Assembly (NCBI GenBank): GCA_002331385.1
Contig: DCYB01000015.1
Span: 1-64,000 of the forward strand
Length of the DNA: 64,000 bases
From: Comamonadaceae bacterium UBA2121
Lineage (GTDB): Bacteria; Pseudomonadota; Gammaproteobacteria; Burkholderiales; Burkholderiaceae_C
Reading direction: 5' to 3'
Notes under the pieces: generated by a model
Told to the model about the DNA's origin: nothing
Seen by the model: the letters and a program-made list of their open reading frames with translations, nothing else
Databases searched by the model: none
Translations under genes and position numbers: made by a program
Part shown: positions 7,639 through 17,701 of the stretch, in pieces
Layout of the letters: every line of letters begins with the position of its first letter
How positions within the stretch are numbered: position 1 is the first letter of the stretch

Positions 7639-8595
7639 TCAGTGCGTGGTCGTGGACGGTGCGTCGGGAGGCTCGTCGCTGTCGGCCATGGGCAGCATCG
7701 GATTGATGCTGGCGCGGGCGAAGTCGGTCTCGCTCATCAGCAGGTCGAGCATCAACGTGGCCAGGTCATCGGCCAGCGGCTCCACCAGCGGGTCTTTTTC
7801 CTGATTGGAAATCTTGCGGTAGGTGTGGCACTGGTCGCAGGTTTCGGCCAGCACGGAATCGTCCGCGCCATCGACCTTCTGGTAGCGCACGCCCTTGGTG
7901 CTTTCGCAATGGCTGCACTTCACGCGCACCATGTGCCATTCGGTGCAGCAGGCGCCGCAATGCAGATACCGCAGGCCGGCGTCACGACCACCGATACGGA
8001 TCACACTGGCCACGGGAGCGGTGCCGCACACGGGGCAGATCGTTGCCGGATCGGTGTAGGGAATATCGTTTTCCTGCAGGCGGCTGGCGCGATCGGCAAA
8101 CACGACTTGCAGCGCTGCGGTGACGAAGGGCGCAGCGGCCAGGTCGCCGCTTTCGGTCAGCAGGCCGAGCAGCACGCGGCGCGCGAGGGCTTCGCGCGCG
8201 CTGTGCTCCATCTCGCGCAGAGCGCTCAGCGTGGGCTGGAGCGCATCGGGCAGGCCGGGGGCATCGGCCAGCGCTGCGACAATCTGGTCGAGCACGCCGT
8301 GCCAGGCCGGGTCGATGTGGCTGGCTGCGGGCAGCAGCGGCATGGAGTGTTCTTGCGCCTGCGCGATCTGCGTGGCGTCGGGCGCAGCAGTCTGCACCGT
8401 GGCGGCAGCCTTTTGCTGCGCACGGGCGATCTGCGCCACGAGTCGCAGGTAGTCGGCGATGGGATTGCCATCGGCCTTTTGTTCGAGGCGTGCGGCGCGC
8501 TCGGCAAAGATCTGTGCCGGTTGCGGCAGTCGCACGCGCTGTGGATTGGTGCGGTCCAGGGATTCGATATCGCCCGGTTGAAGAATACGTTGCAC
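7639..8595 (-). CDS. fdhE: Formate dehydrogenase accessory protein FdhE
   Basis: A 318-residue cytoplasmic protein needed for maturation of respiratory formate dehydrogenases. Several CxxC pairs are visible (CPVCGTAP, a CGACC cluster, CSHCEST and CDQCHTY), matching the rubredoxin-like iron site of FdhE. The start codon is GTG at 8595. It lies 77 bases downstream of the gamma-subunit gene and just upstream of selA, so it is probably cotranscribed with both its client and the Sec machinery. Confidence 0.93.
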   Translation of the reverse strand: MQRILQPGDIESLDRTNPQRVRLPQPAQIFAERAARLEQKADGNPIADYLRLVAQIARAQQKAAATVQTAAPDATQIAQAQEHSMPLLPAASHIDPAWHGVLDQIVAALADAPGLPDALQPTLSALREMEHSAREALARRVLLGLLTESGDLAAAPFVTAALQVVFADRASRLQENDIPYTDPATICPVCGTAPVASVIRIGGRDAGLRYLHCGACCTEWHMVRVKCSHCESTKGVRYQKVDGADDSVLAETCDQCHTYRKISNQEKDPLVEPLADDLATLMLDLLMSETDFARASINPMLPMADSDEPPDAPSTTTH

Positions 8596-8672
8596 TTTGG
8601 AGAGACTCCCGGAAAAACAATGCCGCTGACTACCCCAGAGCAGTCAGCGGCAGGGCAGGGTCGAACAGGATG

Positions 8673-9299
8673 TTAGCTGTTATCGCCTGTCATTTTGCGG
8701 TACCAGCCGCGATGGTGTTGCTTGGCCCAGGCGCGTGTCACTGTGCCATACATCATTGCGCGGATGGTGCCGCGCGTCCAGATAGCCGCATACACGTGCA
8801 GGATGATCAGGCCGATCATCCACACAGCGGCCACGGCGTGCAGCACGGAGGCAATGCGCACCACGGTCACCGGCAGATCGAGCCATGCGCGCCACATGAG
8901 CACGCCCGACACGATCATCACCAGCATGCCGAGCACCAGACCCCAGAACAGCAGCTTCTGGCCGCCGTTGTACTTGCCCTGCTCGGGCATGTCGTGGTCG
9001 TCGCCGTCCACCATCTTGTTGACGCTCTTGAGCCACTCGACGTCGCGCTTCTCGATGATGTTCAGGCCCGCAAAGCGGATCGCCATCACCAGGAAGAACA
9101 GGAACATCACCACGCCCACGTAGGGGTGCAGGATGCGCGTCCAGGTGCCGCCGCCAAAGAGCTGGACGAGCGGATAGAACGCCGGGTGGAAGAACGCCAG
9201 ACCGGAGAGTGCCAGCAGGATGAAGCAGATGCCCACCACCCAGTGGTTCAGGCGCTCCGAGGCGGTGTAGCGTTGCAGGTCGTTGGGATTGCGTCTCAT
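8673..9299 (-). CDS. fdoI: Formate dehydrogenase gamma subunit, cytochrome b556
   Basis: A 208-residue integral membrane diheme cytochrome that passes electrons from the beta subunit to quinone. Hydrophobic segments start near residues 22, 57, 115 and 150. Candidate heme-ligand histidines sit in RLNHWVVG, ILHPYVGV, VLHAVAA and ILHVYAA. The start overlaps the beta-subunit stop by ATGA. It corresponds to E. coli FdoI/FdnI; the symbol fdoI rather than fdnI is a convention here. Confidence 0.93.
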   Translation of the reverse strand: MRRNPNDLQRYTASERLNHWVVGICFILLALSGLAFFHPAFYPLVQLFGGGTWTRILHPYVGVVMFLFFLVMAIRFAGLNIIEKRDVEWLKSVNKMVDGDDHDMPEQGKYNGGQKLLFWGLVLGMLVMIVSGVLMWRAWLDLPVTVVRIASVLHAVAAVWMIGLIILHVYAAIWTRGTIRAMMYGTVTRAWAKQHHRGWYRKMTGDNS

Positions 9300-10234
9300 G
9301 GTGCCATCTCCTTTGCCTTGGCTTCAGGGCTGTCCGTGCCCACACCCTTGGCGTCCATCTCGTCTTCCAGTTCCTTGGAAACGTCGTTGGGGCCCTTGGT
9401 GATGTAGTGGAACAGGCTGCCCAGCGCCGCGACACCCAGCAGGGCCATCGAGAACGGCTTGGCAACACCCTTCCACAGGCTGACCATCGGGCTGATGGTC
9501 GGCGCATCGGGCAGGTTGGCGTACAAGGACGGCTTGTCCGCGTGATGCAGGACGTACATCACGTGCGTGCCACCCACGCCCTCAGGGTCGTAGAGCCCGG
9601 CGTTCTTGAAGCCGCGCTCGTTGAGGTCGTGGATGCGCTCGGCGGCGTGGTCCTTCATGGCCTTCTTGGTGCCGAACACGATGGCGCCTGTCGGGCAGGT
9701 GGTGACGCAGGCTGGTTCGCGGCCGACGGCCACGCGGTCCGAGCACAGCGTGCACTTGTACGCCTTCTTGTCCTTCTTGGAGATGCGCGGCACGTTGAAC
9801 GGGCAGCCGGTCACGCAGTAGCCGCAGCCAACGCAGTTTTCCTCATGGAAATCCACGATGCCGTTGGTGTACTGCACGATGGCGCCCGGCGACGGGCAGG
9901 CCTTCAGACAGCCGGGGTCGGCGCAGTGCATGCAGCCGTCCTTGCGGATCAGCCATTCCAGATTGCCTGTGGCCTCGTTGTCGTACTCGGTGAATTTCAT
10001 CACCGTCCACGCGTTCTCGGTCAGGTCGGTCGGATTGTCGTAGGTGCCGTGGCATTCGCCGGGCTCCTGACGCAGATCGTTCCATTCCATACAGGCCGTC
10101 TGGCACGCCTTGCAGCCGATGCACTTGGAGACATCGATCAGCTTGGCAACTTCGCCCGATTGCGGCGACCGCGCCTGGGGGGGCGTGGTCGTCGTGGCAG
10201 ACAGGCGCATGATATCGAGGGATTGCAATGACAT
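9296..10234 (-). CDS. fdoH: Formate dehydrogenase beta subunit, four [4Fe-4S] clusters
   Basis: The 312-residue electron-transfer subunit has four ferredoxin-type cysteine groups: CIGCKACQTAC, CMHCADPGC, CVGCGYC and CTLCSDR/CVTTC. A single C-terminal transmembrane helix (about residues 255-275) anchors the complex on the periplasmic face. It starts 12 bases after the catalytic subunit and overlaps the gamma subunit. It has no export signal of its own, as expected for a partner carried out on the Tat signal of the alpha subunit. Confidence 0.95.
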   Translation of the reverse strand: MSLQSLDIMRLSATTTTPPQARSPQSGEVAKLIDVSKCIGCKACQTACMEWNDLRQEPGECHGTYDNPTDLTENAWTVMKFTEYDNEATGNLEWLIRKDGCMHCADPGCLKACPSPGAIVQYTNGIVDFHEENCVGCGYCVTGCPFNVPRISKKDKKAYKCTLCSDRVAVGREPACVTTCPTGAIVFGTKKAMKDHAAERIHDLNERGFKNAGLYDPEGVGGTHVMYVLHHADKPSLYANLPDAPTISPMVSLWKGVAKPFSMALLGVAALGSLFHYITKGPNDVSKELEDEMDAKGVGTDSPEAKAKEMAP

Positions 10235-10246
10235 CAGTAGCCTCCT

Positions 10247-13200
10247 TTACACCTTCTCGACCTTCACGAGGAAGGTCTTGAACTCGGGGGTGTTGGTATT
10301 GCCGTCACCAACGAAAGGCGTCAGCGTGTTGGCCAGATAACCCGGCTTGGTCACGCCCTTGAAGCCCCAGTGGATCGGGATACCGACGTGGTGCACGGTC
10401 TTGCCTTCGATCTTCATCGGCTTGATGCGCTTGGTGACCACGGCTACCGCCTTGATCGCGCCCCGCTTGGAAGACACCTTGACCTTGTCGCCCGCAGCGA
10501 TGCCCAGCTCCTTGGCCAGCGCCTCGCCGATTTCGACGAACTGCTCCGGCTGGGTGATGGCGTTCACCAACGAGTGCTTGGTCCAGTAGTGGAAGTGCTC
10601 CGTCAGGCGATAGGTCGTGCCCACGTGCGGGAACTCGTCTGCCTTGCCGAACGTCTCCCAGATGTTGGCGAACACCCGGGCCGCAGGCGAGCTGGTGGCC
10701 TTGGGGTTGTTCGGGTACATCGGGTTCTTGCCGATCGGCGTGTCAAACGGCTCGTAGTGCGTGGGGAACGGGCCTTCAGCCATGCCCTTGCGGGCAAAGA
10801 AGCGGGCCACACCCTCGGGGTTCATGATGAACGGACCGTTGCCGGTTTCCGGAGCGATGGTCGCGCCGGTATCTGGCACGTCAGCGCCCACCCATGCCTT
10901 GCCATTCCACTTGACGAGTTCACGTCGCGGATTGAACGGCTTGCCCTGCAGGTCGGCCGAAGCGCGGTTGTAGAGCACGCGGCGGTTCGCTGGCCAGGCC
11001 CAGGCCCAGTTCAGCGTGTTGCCGATGCCGGTCGGGTCGGAGTTGTCGCGGCGACCCATCTGGTTGCCCGCCGAGGTCCATGCGCCGGCATAGATCCAGC
11101 AGCCGGACGCCGTGGAGCCGTCGTCGCGCAGTTCCGCAAAGCCGGAGATCTGCTGACCCGCGGGGCGTGTCACCTTTGTCGGATCGTTGGGATCCTTCAG
11201 GTCCAACAGCGCCTTGCCGTTCTGCTCCTTGGCCAACTCTTCCGAAGAAGGGTGGTCGGCTTGCGCGTATTTCCAGTCCAGATTCACGATCGGGTCCGGG
11301 AACGCCCCGCCGTCCTTGACGTACAGCGCCTTCATGCGCAGGTGCAGCGCAGCCATGATGGCCACGTCGGTCTTGGCCTCTCCTGGCGGCTCTGCCGCCT
11401 TCCAGTGCCATTGCAGCACGCGCGACGAACTCACGACGGCGCCTTCTTCCTCTGCAAAGCAGGTGGTCGGCAGGCGGAACACTTCGGTCTGGACAGACTT
11501 GGTGTCGATGTCGTTGAACTCGCCGAAGTTCTTCCAGAACTCCGAGGTTTCGGTCGCGAGCGGGTCCATCACCACGAGGAACTTCAGCTTGGCCAGACCA
11601 TCGCGCACGCGGCCGCTGTTGGACAGCGCTGCGATCGGGTTGAAGCCCTGTGCGATATAGCCGTTGACCTTGCCTTCGTTCATCAACTGGAAGATCTGCA
11701 GCATGTCGTACTGCTTGTCCAGCTTGGGCAGGTAGTCGTAGGCCCAGTTGTTCTCGGCCGTTGCCGCCGCTCCGAAGAACGACTTCATCAGGCTGACGTG
11801 GAACTTGGGATAGTTCTGCCAGTAGCTCATCTGGCCTGCGCGCAAAGGCTTTTGCGTGCGGGCGGTGATGTAGCCCTGATAGTCCTGCTCCGCCTGGTTG
11901 GGCAGCGTCAGATAGCCTGGCAGGCTGGCCGACAGCAGTCCGAGGTCCGTCAGGCCCTGGATGTTGGAGTGACCGCGCAGCGCGTTCATGCCGCCGCCCG
12001 ACACACCGATGTTGCCGCACAGCAGCTGCACCATGGCCGCGCAACGCAGGATCTGCGCACCCGTGGAGTGCTGCGTCCAGCCGAGCGCATACATGATGGT
12101 CGCGGCGCGACCCGGCACGGCGGTCGAAGCGAACTGTTCGCACACGTGCAGGAACTTTTCCTTGGGTGTGCCGCAGACGCTCTCCACCTTCTCCGGCGTG
12201 TAGCTCTCGTAGTGCTTCTTCATCAATTGGAAGACGCAACGCGGGTGCTGCAGTGTCGGATCGGTCTTGACGTAGCCGTCCTCGCCGAGTTCGTAGTCCC
12301 AGCTCTTCTTGTCGTAGCTGCGCTTTTCCTCGTTGTAGCCCGAGAAGATGCCGTCCACGAACTCAAAGTCATCGCGCACGATGAAGCTGAAGTCCGTGTA
12401 GTTGTGCACGTACTCGTGGTGGATCTTGTCGTTCGTGAGCAGGTAATTGATGATGCCGCCCAGGAAGACGATATCGCTGCCCGAACGGATCGGCGCATAG
12501 AAATCCGCGACCGAGGCTGAACGGTTGAAGCGCGGGTCGACCACCATGAAGTGCGCCTTGTTATGCGCCTTCGCTTCGGTCACCCACTTGAAGCCGCACG
12601 GGTGCGCTTCAGCGGCATTGCCGCCCATGATCAAAATAACGTCCGCGTTCTTGATGTCGACCCAATGGTTCGTCATCGCTCCACGGCCAAACGTCGGGGC
12701 AAGACCTGCCACCGTCGGGCCGTGTCAAACACGGGCTTGGTTATCGAATGCCAGCAGGCCCCACGAGCGGGCCACCTTGTGTGTCATGTAACCGGCTTCG
12801 TTGCTCGATGCCGAAGCGGCGAGCATGCCGGTGGTCAGCCAGCGGTTGACCTTCAGGCCGTCCGCAGTCGTGGCTTCAAAATTCGCGTCGCGGTCTTCCT
12901 TGAGCAGTTTCGCAATGCGGTCCAGCGCTTCGTTCCAAGACATGCGCTTCCACTCGTTGGAGCCGGGAGCGCGGTACTCGGGGTAGAGCAGACGGTTGGG
13001 GCTGTTGATGAAGTCCAGCAGACCGGCGCCCTTGGGGCACAGCGTGCCGCGGTTGACCGGGTGGTCCGGATCGCCTTCCACGTGGATCACCGACGCCTTG
13101 GCGTTGCGGTTGCCCGTGCCCAGTGAATACATGAGGATGCCGCAGCCGACCGAGCAGTACGTACAGGTCTGGCGCGTGACCGTGGTCGACGCGAGCTTGA

Positions 13201-13312
13201 ACTGACGCACCTCCGCAAGAGCCGCCGTGGGCGAAAAGCCCATGGCCACGAGGCTGGAGCCGACAAGGCCCGCCCCACTCATGCGGAAGAAATGTCTTCT
13301 GTTCATGTCCAT
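10247..13312 (-). CDS. fdoG: Formate dehydrogenase alpha subunit, selenocysteine-containing
   Basis: The catalytic molybdopterin subunit oxidises formate to CO2 in the periplasm. It is one gene read through an in-frame TGA at 12725-12727, encoding Sec196 in the context RV-U-HGPTVAGLAP, the position used by E. coli FdnG/FdoG. The full product is 1021 residues. The N-terminus has a Tat signal (RRHFFRMSG) and the [4Fe-4S] ligands CTYCSVGC plus a later cysteine in TLCPKG. A SECIS hairpin follows the UGA. Gene callers without Sec support will split this into two ORFs of 195 and about 820 codons; it is not a frameshift or pseudogene. Confidence 0.97.
12685..12727 (-). promoter_or_regulatory. SECIS element for UGA recoding in fdoG
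   Basis: Immediately 3' of the UGA, the mRNA can form a hairpin: GGCC/GGCC at the base and an apical GGCA-GGTCT-TGCC stem-loop (12698-12710 on the plus strand). The GGUCU apical loop is the element known to bind SelB in E. coli fdhF and fdnG. It lies inside the coding sequence, so the loop also constrains the amino acids just after Sec. Confidence 0.9.
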
Positions 13313-13627
13313 GACAGATCCTCCTTTAGTAGTGATTTGAAATTCATCGCAGTGCAGAGATAACTCTTTCCGTTCGACCCCTGTTAGGCAGGTCGAGTCA
13401 AAACCTTCGACGCTTTTGGAGTCGAAGGATCAGGCTTGAAATCGAAGTCACGGAGTCAGGCGCAGGAGGTGCAAAACCTGGTTGCACACTCCGCAGTGAA
13501 TGGCTGGATGCGCCCGGCATCGTGGCTCAGAAACAAGTAATGATGATCTTAACTGGTGGAATCAATTCCCTCAATTGGGTATAGGGCTGGGGGACAACGC
13601 CCATGTGAGGGCTGGTATCGTTGTGGT
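13313..13627. promoter_or_regulatory. Divergent fdoG/fdhD intergenic region with inverted repeats
   Basis: These 315 bases hold no gene. Three inverted repeats are visible: TCGACC/GGTCGA (13374-13396), CCTTCGAC/GTCGAAGG (13404-13428, perfect 8-bp arms, 9-base spacer) and GTGCAA/TTGCAC (13469-13487). The first two share a TCGAC core in four half-sites, suggesting a dimeric regulator between the formate dehydrogenase operon and fdhD. No clear FNR or sigma-54 consensus was found by eye. Confidence 0.5.
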
Positions 13628-14503
13628 ATGCAACACCACCCCACCACGGCGCCACAGCCTTTTGGCGCCTGTCCTCTGGCAGACATTCCCGGCACCACCT
13701 TGCCCGCACTTGTACAGGTGCAGACCGCGCGTTGGGAGGCCGGTGCACAGGGCGCCCAGACGCTGGGGCGAGAGATCTCGGCGGAAGTGCCGGTGGCGAT
13801 GGTGTTCAACGGAATTTCCCACGCCGTGATGATGGCAAGCCCCACCGATCTGGTCGAGTTTGGCCTGGGGTTTGCGATCAGCGAAGGCATTGTCGACAGC
13901 CCGGTTGACTGCCGCGACGTGGAGACGCAAGTGCATGGCGCAGGCACGCCGGATGCCAGTTGCTCGGTGCACATGGAAATCTCGCCGCGCCAGTTCATGC
14001 GGCTCAAGGAGCAGCGGCGCACCCTGGCTGGACGCACCGGCTGCGGAGTCTGCGGTATCGACAGCATTCAGGCGCTGGACCTGCACCCTGAGCAGGTGGG
14101 CAGCCCGGACTGGATGGCGCAGTTCGGCGTGGAGGCCATCAACGCTGCCTTCACCGCATTGTCCGCGCGGCAGGAACTGAACGCCCGCACGGGATCGCTG
14201 CACGCCGCGGGCTGGGCGCGGCCCGATGGCACGCTGGTGCATGTGCTGGAAGACGTGGGGCGCCACAACGCGCTCGACAAGTTGCTGGGGCGGCTGGCGA
14301 TGCGCTCCGAACTCGGCATGCCGGGCTTTGTCGTGATGACCAGCCGTACCAGCTACGAACTGGTGCGCAAGTGCGCGCGCGTCGGCGTTCCGGCGCTGGC
14401 AACGATTTCCGCACCGACGTCGCTGGCGCTGCAACTGGCCGACGAGGCAGGCATGCAGTTATGGGGCTTTTGCCGCCCGCCTTCGGCCGTGCGCTACGTC
14501 TGA
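13628..14503 (+). CDS. fdhD: Formate dehydrogenase sulfurtransferase FdhD
   Basis: FdhD transfers sulfur from IscS to the molybdenum cofactor of formate dehydrogenases, which is required for activity. The 291-residue protein has the family CxxC motif in RTGCGVCG near its centre, plus the C-terminal VGRHNALDK and SRTSYELV segments. ATG 13628 is chosen because the longer in-frame start at 13556 adds unrelated residues; the ribosome-binding site is weak. It is divergent from fdoG and may be cotranscribed with the YbbP-like gene 18 bases downstream. Confidence 0.94.
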   Translation: MQHHPTTAPQPFGACPLADIPGTTLPALVQVQTARWEAGAQGAQTLGREISAEVPVAMVFNGISHAVMMASPTDLVEFGLGFAISEGIVDSPVDCRDVETQVHGAGTPDASCSVHMEISPRQFMRLKEQRRTLAGRTGCGVCGIDSIQALDLHPEQVGSPDWMAQFGVEAINAAFTALSARQELNARTGSLHAAGWARPDGTLVHVLEDVGRHNALDKLLGRLAMRSELGMPGFVVMTSRTSYELVRKCARVGVPALATISAPTSLALQLADEAGMQLWGFCRPPSAVRYV

Positions 14504-14521
14504 CGCAAGGAGCGCCGCCAC

Positions 14522-17095
14522 ATGACTTCAAGTGTTGCTTCTCCTGCTGCTGCTCCTGCTTCAACTGTTTCTCCGTCGATCTCGGGCTGGGCGCTCGGCT
14601 GGCGCACGCTGTGGCGTGATCTGCGCGCAGGAGAACTCCAGCTGCTGATCGTGGCGGTGACGCTCGCGGTTGCGGCGCTGACTTCGGTGGGCTTCTTCTC
14701 CGATCGCCTGCAAAGCGGCTTGCAACGCGACGCCCTGCAATTGCTGGGTGGCGACGTGGTCGTGGTGAGCGACAACCCGACGCCGCAGCGCTTCGTCGAT
14801 GAAGTCAACGCACTTGGCCTGCGGGGCAGCAGCACGATGAGCTTTCCGACCATGGCGCGCGCGAGCGACGCCCAGGGCGGTGCGAGCCGGCTGGTGGCGC
14901 TCAAAAGCGTGGATGCGGACTATCCGCTGCGCGGCGCGTTGCAGGTCGCCCGGCAGATCGGGCAATCCGGCGAGGCCGTGCGCGGCGTGCCCGCACCGGG
15001 CGAGGCCTGGGTGGATGCGCCGCTGCTGGATTCGCTCGCCATTGGCGTGGGCGACGCGCTGCTGCTGGGCGATGCGACGCTGAAGGTGGCGCGCATCATC
15101 GTCATCGAGCCCGACCGGGGCGCGGGCTTCATGAGCTTTGCGCCGCGCGTGATGATCAACACGCAAGACCTGCCCGCGACGGGGCTGGTGCAACCGGCCA
15201 GCCGCATCACCTACCGCTACGCCGTTGCGGGCGATGCGCCGCGCGCGGTGCAGCAATTCAAGGCGTTCGCCACCGATCTGGTGGAGCGGCACGAAGCGCG
15301 CGGCGTGCGCGTGGAGTCGCTGGACAGCGGGCGCCCGGAGATGCACCAGACGCTGGTGCGGGCGCAGAACTTCCTCAACCTCGTGGCGCTGCTGGCGGCG
15401 TTGCTCTCGGCAGTCGCGGTCGCGCTGGCCGCGCGCGGATTCGCCAACGACCATCTCGATGCGTCCGCCATGCTGCGCGTGCTCGGGCAGAGCCAGCGCA
15501 CCATTGCGCGCGCGTATGCGTTCGAGTTCACGCTGATTGGCGTGTTCGCCAGCCTGTTGGGCGTGGCGCTCGGGTTTGCCGTGCACTACGCCTTTGTCTG
15601 GATGTTCAGCGGCTTGGTGAACGCCGTGCTGCCCGCAGCCAGCGCCTGGCCAGTGCTGCTGGGGCTCGGAGTGGGGCTGACGCTGATGTTCGCGTTCGGG
15701 CTGCCGCCCGTCCTGCAATTGGCGCAAGTGCCGCCGCTGCGCGTGATCCGCCGCGATCTGGGCAGTTTCAAACCGGTGTCGTTGCTGGTGCTGGGCATCG
15801 GCATAGCGGGCTTTGCCGTGCTGCTGATGGCGGTGAGCCGCGATCTCACGCTGGGCGGCATCGCGGTCGGAGGATTTGCCGCCGCCGTAGTGCTGTTCGC
15901 CGTGCTGGCCTGGCTGGTTGTGAAGGCGCTGCGCAAACTGGTGAACGAAAGCACCGCGCCGCGCTGGCTGGTGCTGGCGACGCGGCAGATTTCCGCGCGT
16001 CCCACGTACGCCGTGGTACAGGTGAGCAGCCTGTCGGTCGGCTTGCTGGCGCTGGTGTTGCTGGTGCTGCTGCGCACCGACCTGATCAGCAGTTGGCAGC
16101 AGGCCACGCCGCCCGATGCGCCGAACCGTTTCGTCATCAACGTGTTGCCGGAGCAGGCCGATGATTTCAGGCAGGCACTGTCGCAGTCGGGCGTGCAGAA
16201 GTTTGACTGGTTTCCGATGATTCGCGGGCGGCTGGTGGCGGTGAACGGGCGCGCCGTGAATCCCGATGATTACGCCGAAGACCGGGCCAAGCGACTGGTG
16301 GACCGCGAGTTCAACCTCTCCAACGCCGCCGAGCCGCCTGAACACAACATGATGGTGGGCGGCCGGTGGACGCCCGAAGAGAAGAACGCGATCAGCGTGG
16401 AAGAAGGCATCGCCAAGACGCTGGGCTTGAAACTGGGCGACACGCTGCGCTTTGATATTGGCGGCATCCAGAACGAGGCCCGCATCACCAGCTTGCGCAA
16501 GGTGGACTGGGCGAGCATGCGCGCGAACTTTTTTGTGATGTATCCCGTCGCGCATCTGCCGGATGTGCCCGTCACCTATCTGGCGGCCTACCGCGCGCCG
16601 GACAAGGCCGGGTTCGACAACGCGCTGGTGCACCAGTTTCCCAACATCACCAACGTCGATCTGAGCGCCACCTTGCAGCAGGTGCAGAGTGTGCTGGGGC
16701 AGGTGATTCGTGCGGTGGAGTTTCTCTTCGGCTTCACGCTTGCCGCCGGTCTGGTGGTGCTGTTTGCCGCCGTCACGGCCACGCGCGAAGAGCGCGCGCG
16801 CGAGTTCGCCATCATGCGCGCAGTGGGCGCGCGGGCGCAGTTGCTGCAGCAAGTGCAGCGTGCCGAACTGGTGGGCGTGGGACTGTTGGCGGGCTTTCTG
16901 GCCAGCGTGGTGGCGGTTGCCGTGGGTTGGGCGCTGGCGCGCTTCGTGTTCGACTTCAACTGGAGTGCGCCCTTGTGGGTGCCACTGGCGGGCGCGGCGA
17001 GCGGTGCGCTGCTGGCGTTGCTCGCTGGTTGGTGGGGATTGCGCGAAGTTTTGCGCAGGCCGGTGGTGGACACCCTGCGCCGCGCGGTCCAATAG
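14522..17095 (+). CDS. YbbP-like ABC transporter permease (FtsX/MacB family)
   Basis: An 857-residue membrane protein with an N-terminal span (about residues 40-60), a periplasmic domain, clusters of spans around residues 275-460 and 495-520, a second periplasmic domain and three C-terminal spans (from about 730). This duplicated FtsX-type permease layout matches E. coli YbbP. The usual ATPase partner (YbbA) and TesA are not adjacent, so the partner must be encoded elsewhere. The substrate is unknown; related systems handle lipids or lipoproteins. The start overlaps no neighbour but is 18 bases after fdhD. Confidence 0.85.
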   Translation: MTSSVASPAAAPASTVSPSISGWALGWRTLWRDLRAGELQLLIVAVTLAVAALTSVGFFSDRLQSGLQRDALQLLGGDVVVVSDNPTPQRFVDEVNALGLRGSSTMSFPTMARASDAQGGASRLVALKSVDADYPLRGALQVARQIGQSGEAVRGVPAPGEAWVDAPLLDSLAIGVGDALLLGDATLKVARIIVIEPDRGAGFMSFAPRVMINTQDLPATGLVQPASRITYRYAVAGDAPRAVQQFKAFATDLVERHEARGVRVESLDSGRPEMHQTLVRAQNFLNLVALLAALLSAVAVALAARGFANDHLDASAMLRVLGQSQRTIARAYAFEFTLIGVFASLLGVALGFAVHYAFVWMFSGLVNAVLPAASAWPVLLGLGVGLTLMFAFGLPPVLQLAQVPPLRVIRRDLGSFKPVSLLVLGIGIAGFAVLLMAVSRDLTLGGIAVGGFAAAVVLFAVLAWLVVKALRKLVNESTAPRWLVLATRQISARPTYAVVQVSSLSVGLLALVLLVLLRTDLISSWQQATPPDAPNRFVINVLPEQADDFRQALSQSGVQKFDWFPMIRGRLVAVNGRAVNPDDYAEDRAKRLVDREFNLSNAAEPPEHNMMVGGRWTPEEKNAISVEEGIAKTLGLKLGDTLRFDIGGIQNEARITSLRKVDWASMRANFFVMYPVAHLPDVPVTYLAAYRAPDKAGFDNALVHQFPNITNVDLSATLQQVQSVLGQVIRAVEFLFGFTLAAGLVVLFAAVTATREERAREFAIMRAVGARAQLLQQVQRAELVGVGLLAGFLASVVAVAVGWALARFVFDFNWSAPLWVPLAGAASGALLALLAGWWGLREVLRRPVVDTLRRAVQ

Positions 17096-17179
17096 CGCTG
17101 GCGCGCAGGCCATGGATAGCGTCTTGCAGGACAATGGCGGGCGTTTGCGTTTGTTTGTCTGAGAGTCGAGATCGTTGCC

Positions 17180-17584
17180 ATGTCCCAGGATGCCTCCCAA
17201 CCCACCGTTTCCACCACGCCCTTCGAATGGATCGGCGGCGAAGCCAAAGTGCGCGAGCTGGTGGACCGTTTCTATGACCTGATGGACCTGGAGCCGGTCT
17301 ACAAGGAATTGCGCGAGGCGCACGGCAACACGCTGGAGGATGCACGCCAGAAGCTGTTCTGGTTCCTGTGCGGTTGGCTTGGCGGGCCGGACTATTACCA
17401 GGAGCGCTTTGGCCACCCGCGCCTGCGCATGCGCCATATGCCGTTTTCCATTGGCATCAAGGAGCGCGATCAATGGGTCGCCTGCATGGATCAGGCCATG
17501 GGCGAAACCGGCGTGCCCGAAGACTTGCGCGAGCGCCTCAACCAGAGTTTCATGGGCACGGCAGACTGGATGCGCAACCGCTGA
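17180..17584 (+). CDS. Group II truncated hemoglobin (trHbO type)
   Basis: The 134-residue heme protein binds O2 or NO in the cytoplasm. Family signatures are clear: FYDLMDLEP near residue 31, the FWFLCGWLGGPDYY stretch, GHPRLRMRHMPFSIG with the proximal histidine, and RDQWVACMDQAM including the tryptophan typical of group II. It stands alone between the YbbP-like permease and the lemA pair. A second, very different globin is fused to a ferredoxin at 57353. Confidence 0.92.
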   Translation: MSQDASQPTVSTTPFEWIGGEAKVRELVDRFYDLMDLEPVYKELREAHGNTLEDARQKLFWFLCGWLGGPDYYQERFGHPRLRMRHMPFSIGIKERDQWVACMDQAMGETGVPEDLRERLNQSFMGTADWMRNR

Positions 17585-17701
17585 ACCGCTTTGACATACG
17601 CGCAGGGATGCTTTGTTGATGGCGCGTGGCAGGCGGTTTGTTACGTATGCCTACAATAATCCCCTCGTCGATATTTCCTTAGAGCGAAGCGGAGGGGTGG
17701 G

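Noticed and set aside
6796..8676. 626-codon plus-strand ORF antisense to selA/fdhE
   Set aside because: Shadow ORF: His/Gly/Gln-rich composition and no family; the minus-strand genes are unmistakable.
10370..12520. 716-codon plus-strand ORF antisense to fdoG
   Set aside because: Shadow of the formate dehydrogenase gene, low-complexity residues typical of antisense frames.
10247..13312. Apparent split of the formate dehydrogenase alpha gene into two ORFs
   Set aside because: The break is a TGA in the exact selenocysteine context with a SECIS loop and local selABC genes, so it is one gene.
14561..17473. 970-codon minus-strand ORF antisense to the permease
   Set aside because: A shadow of GC-rich codon bias; the plus-strand protein has clear membrane and family features.
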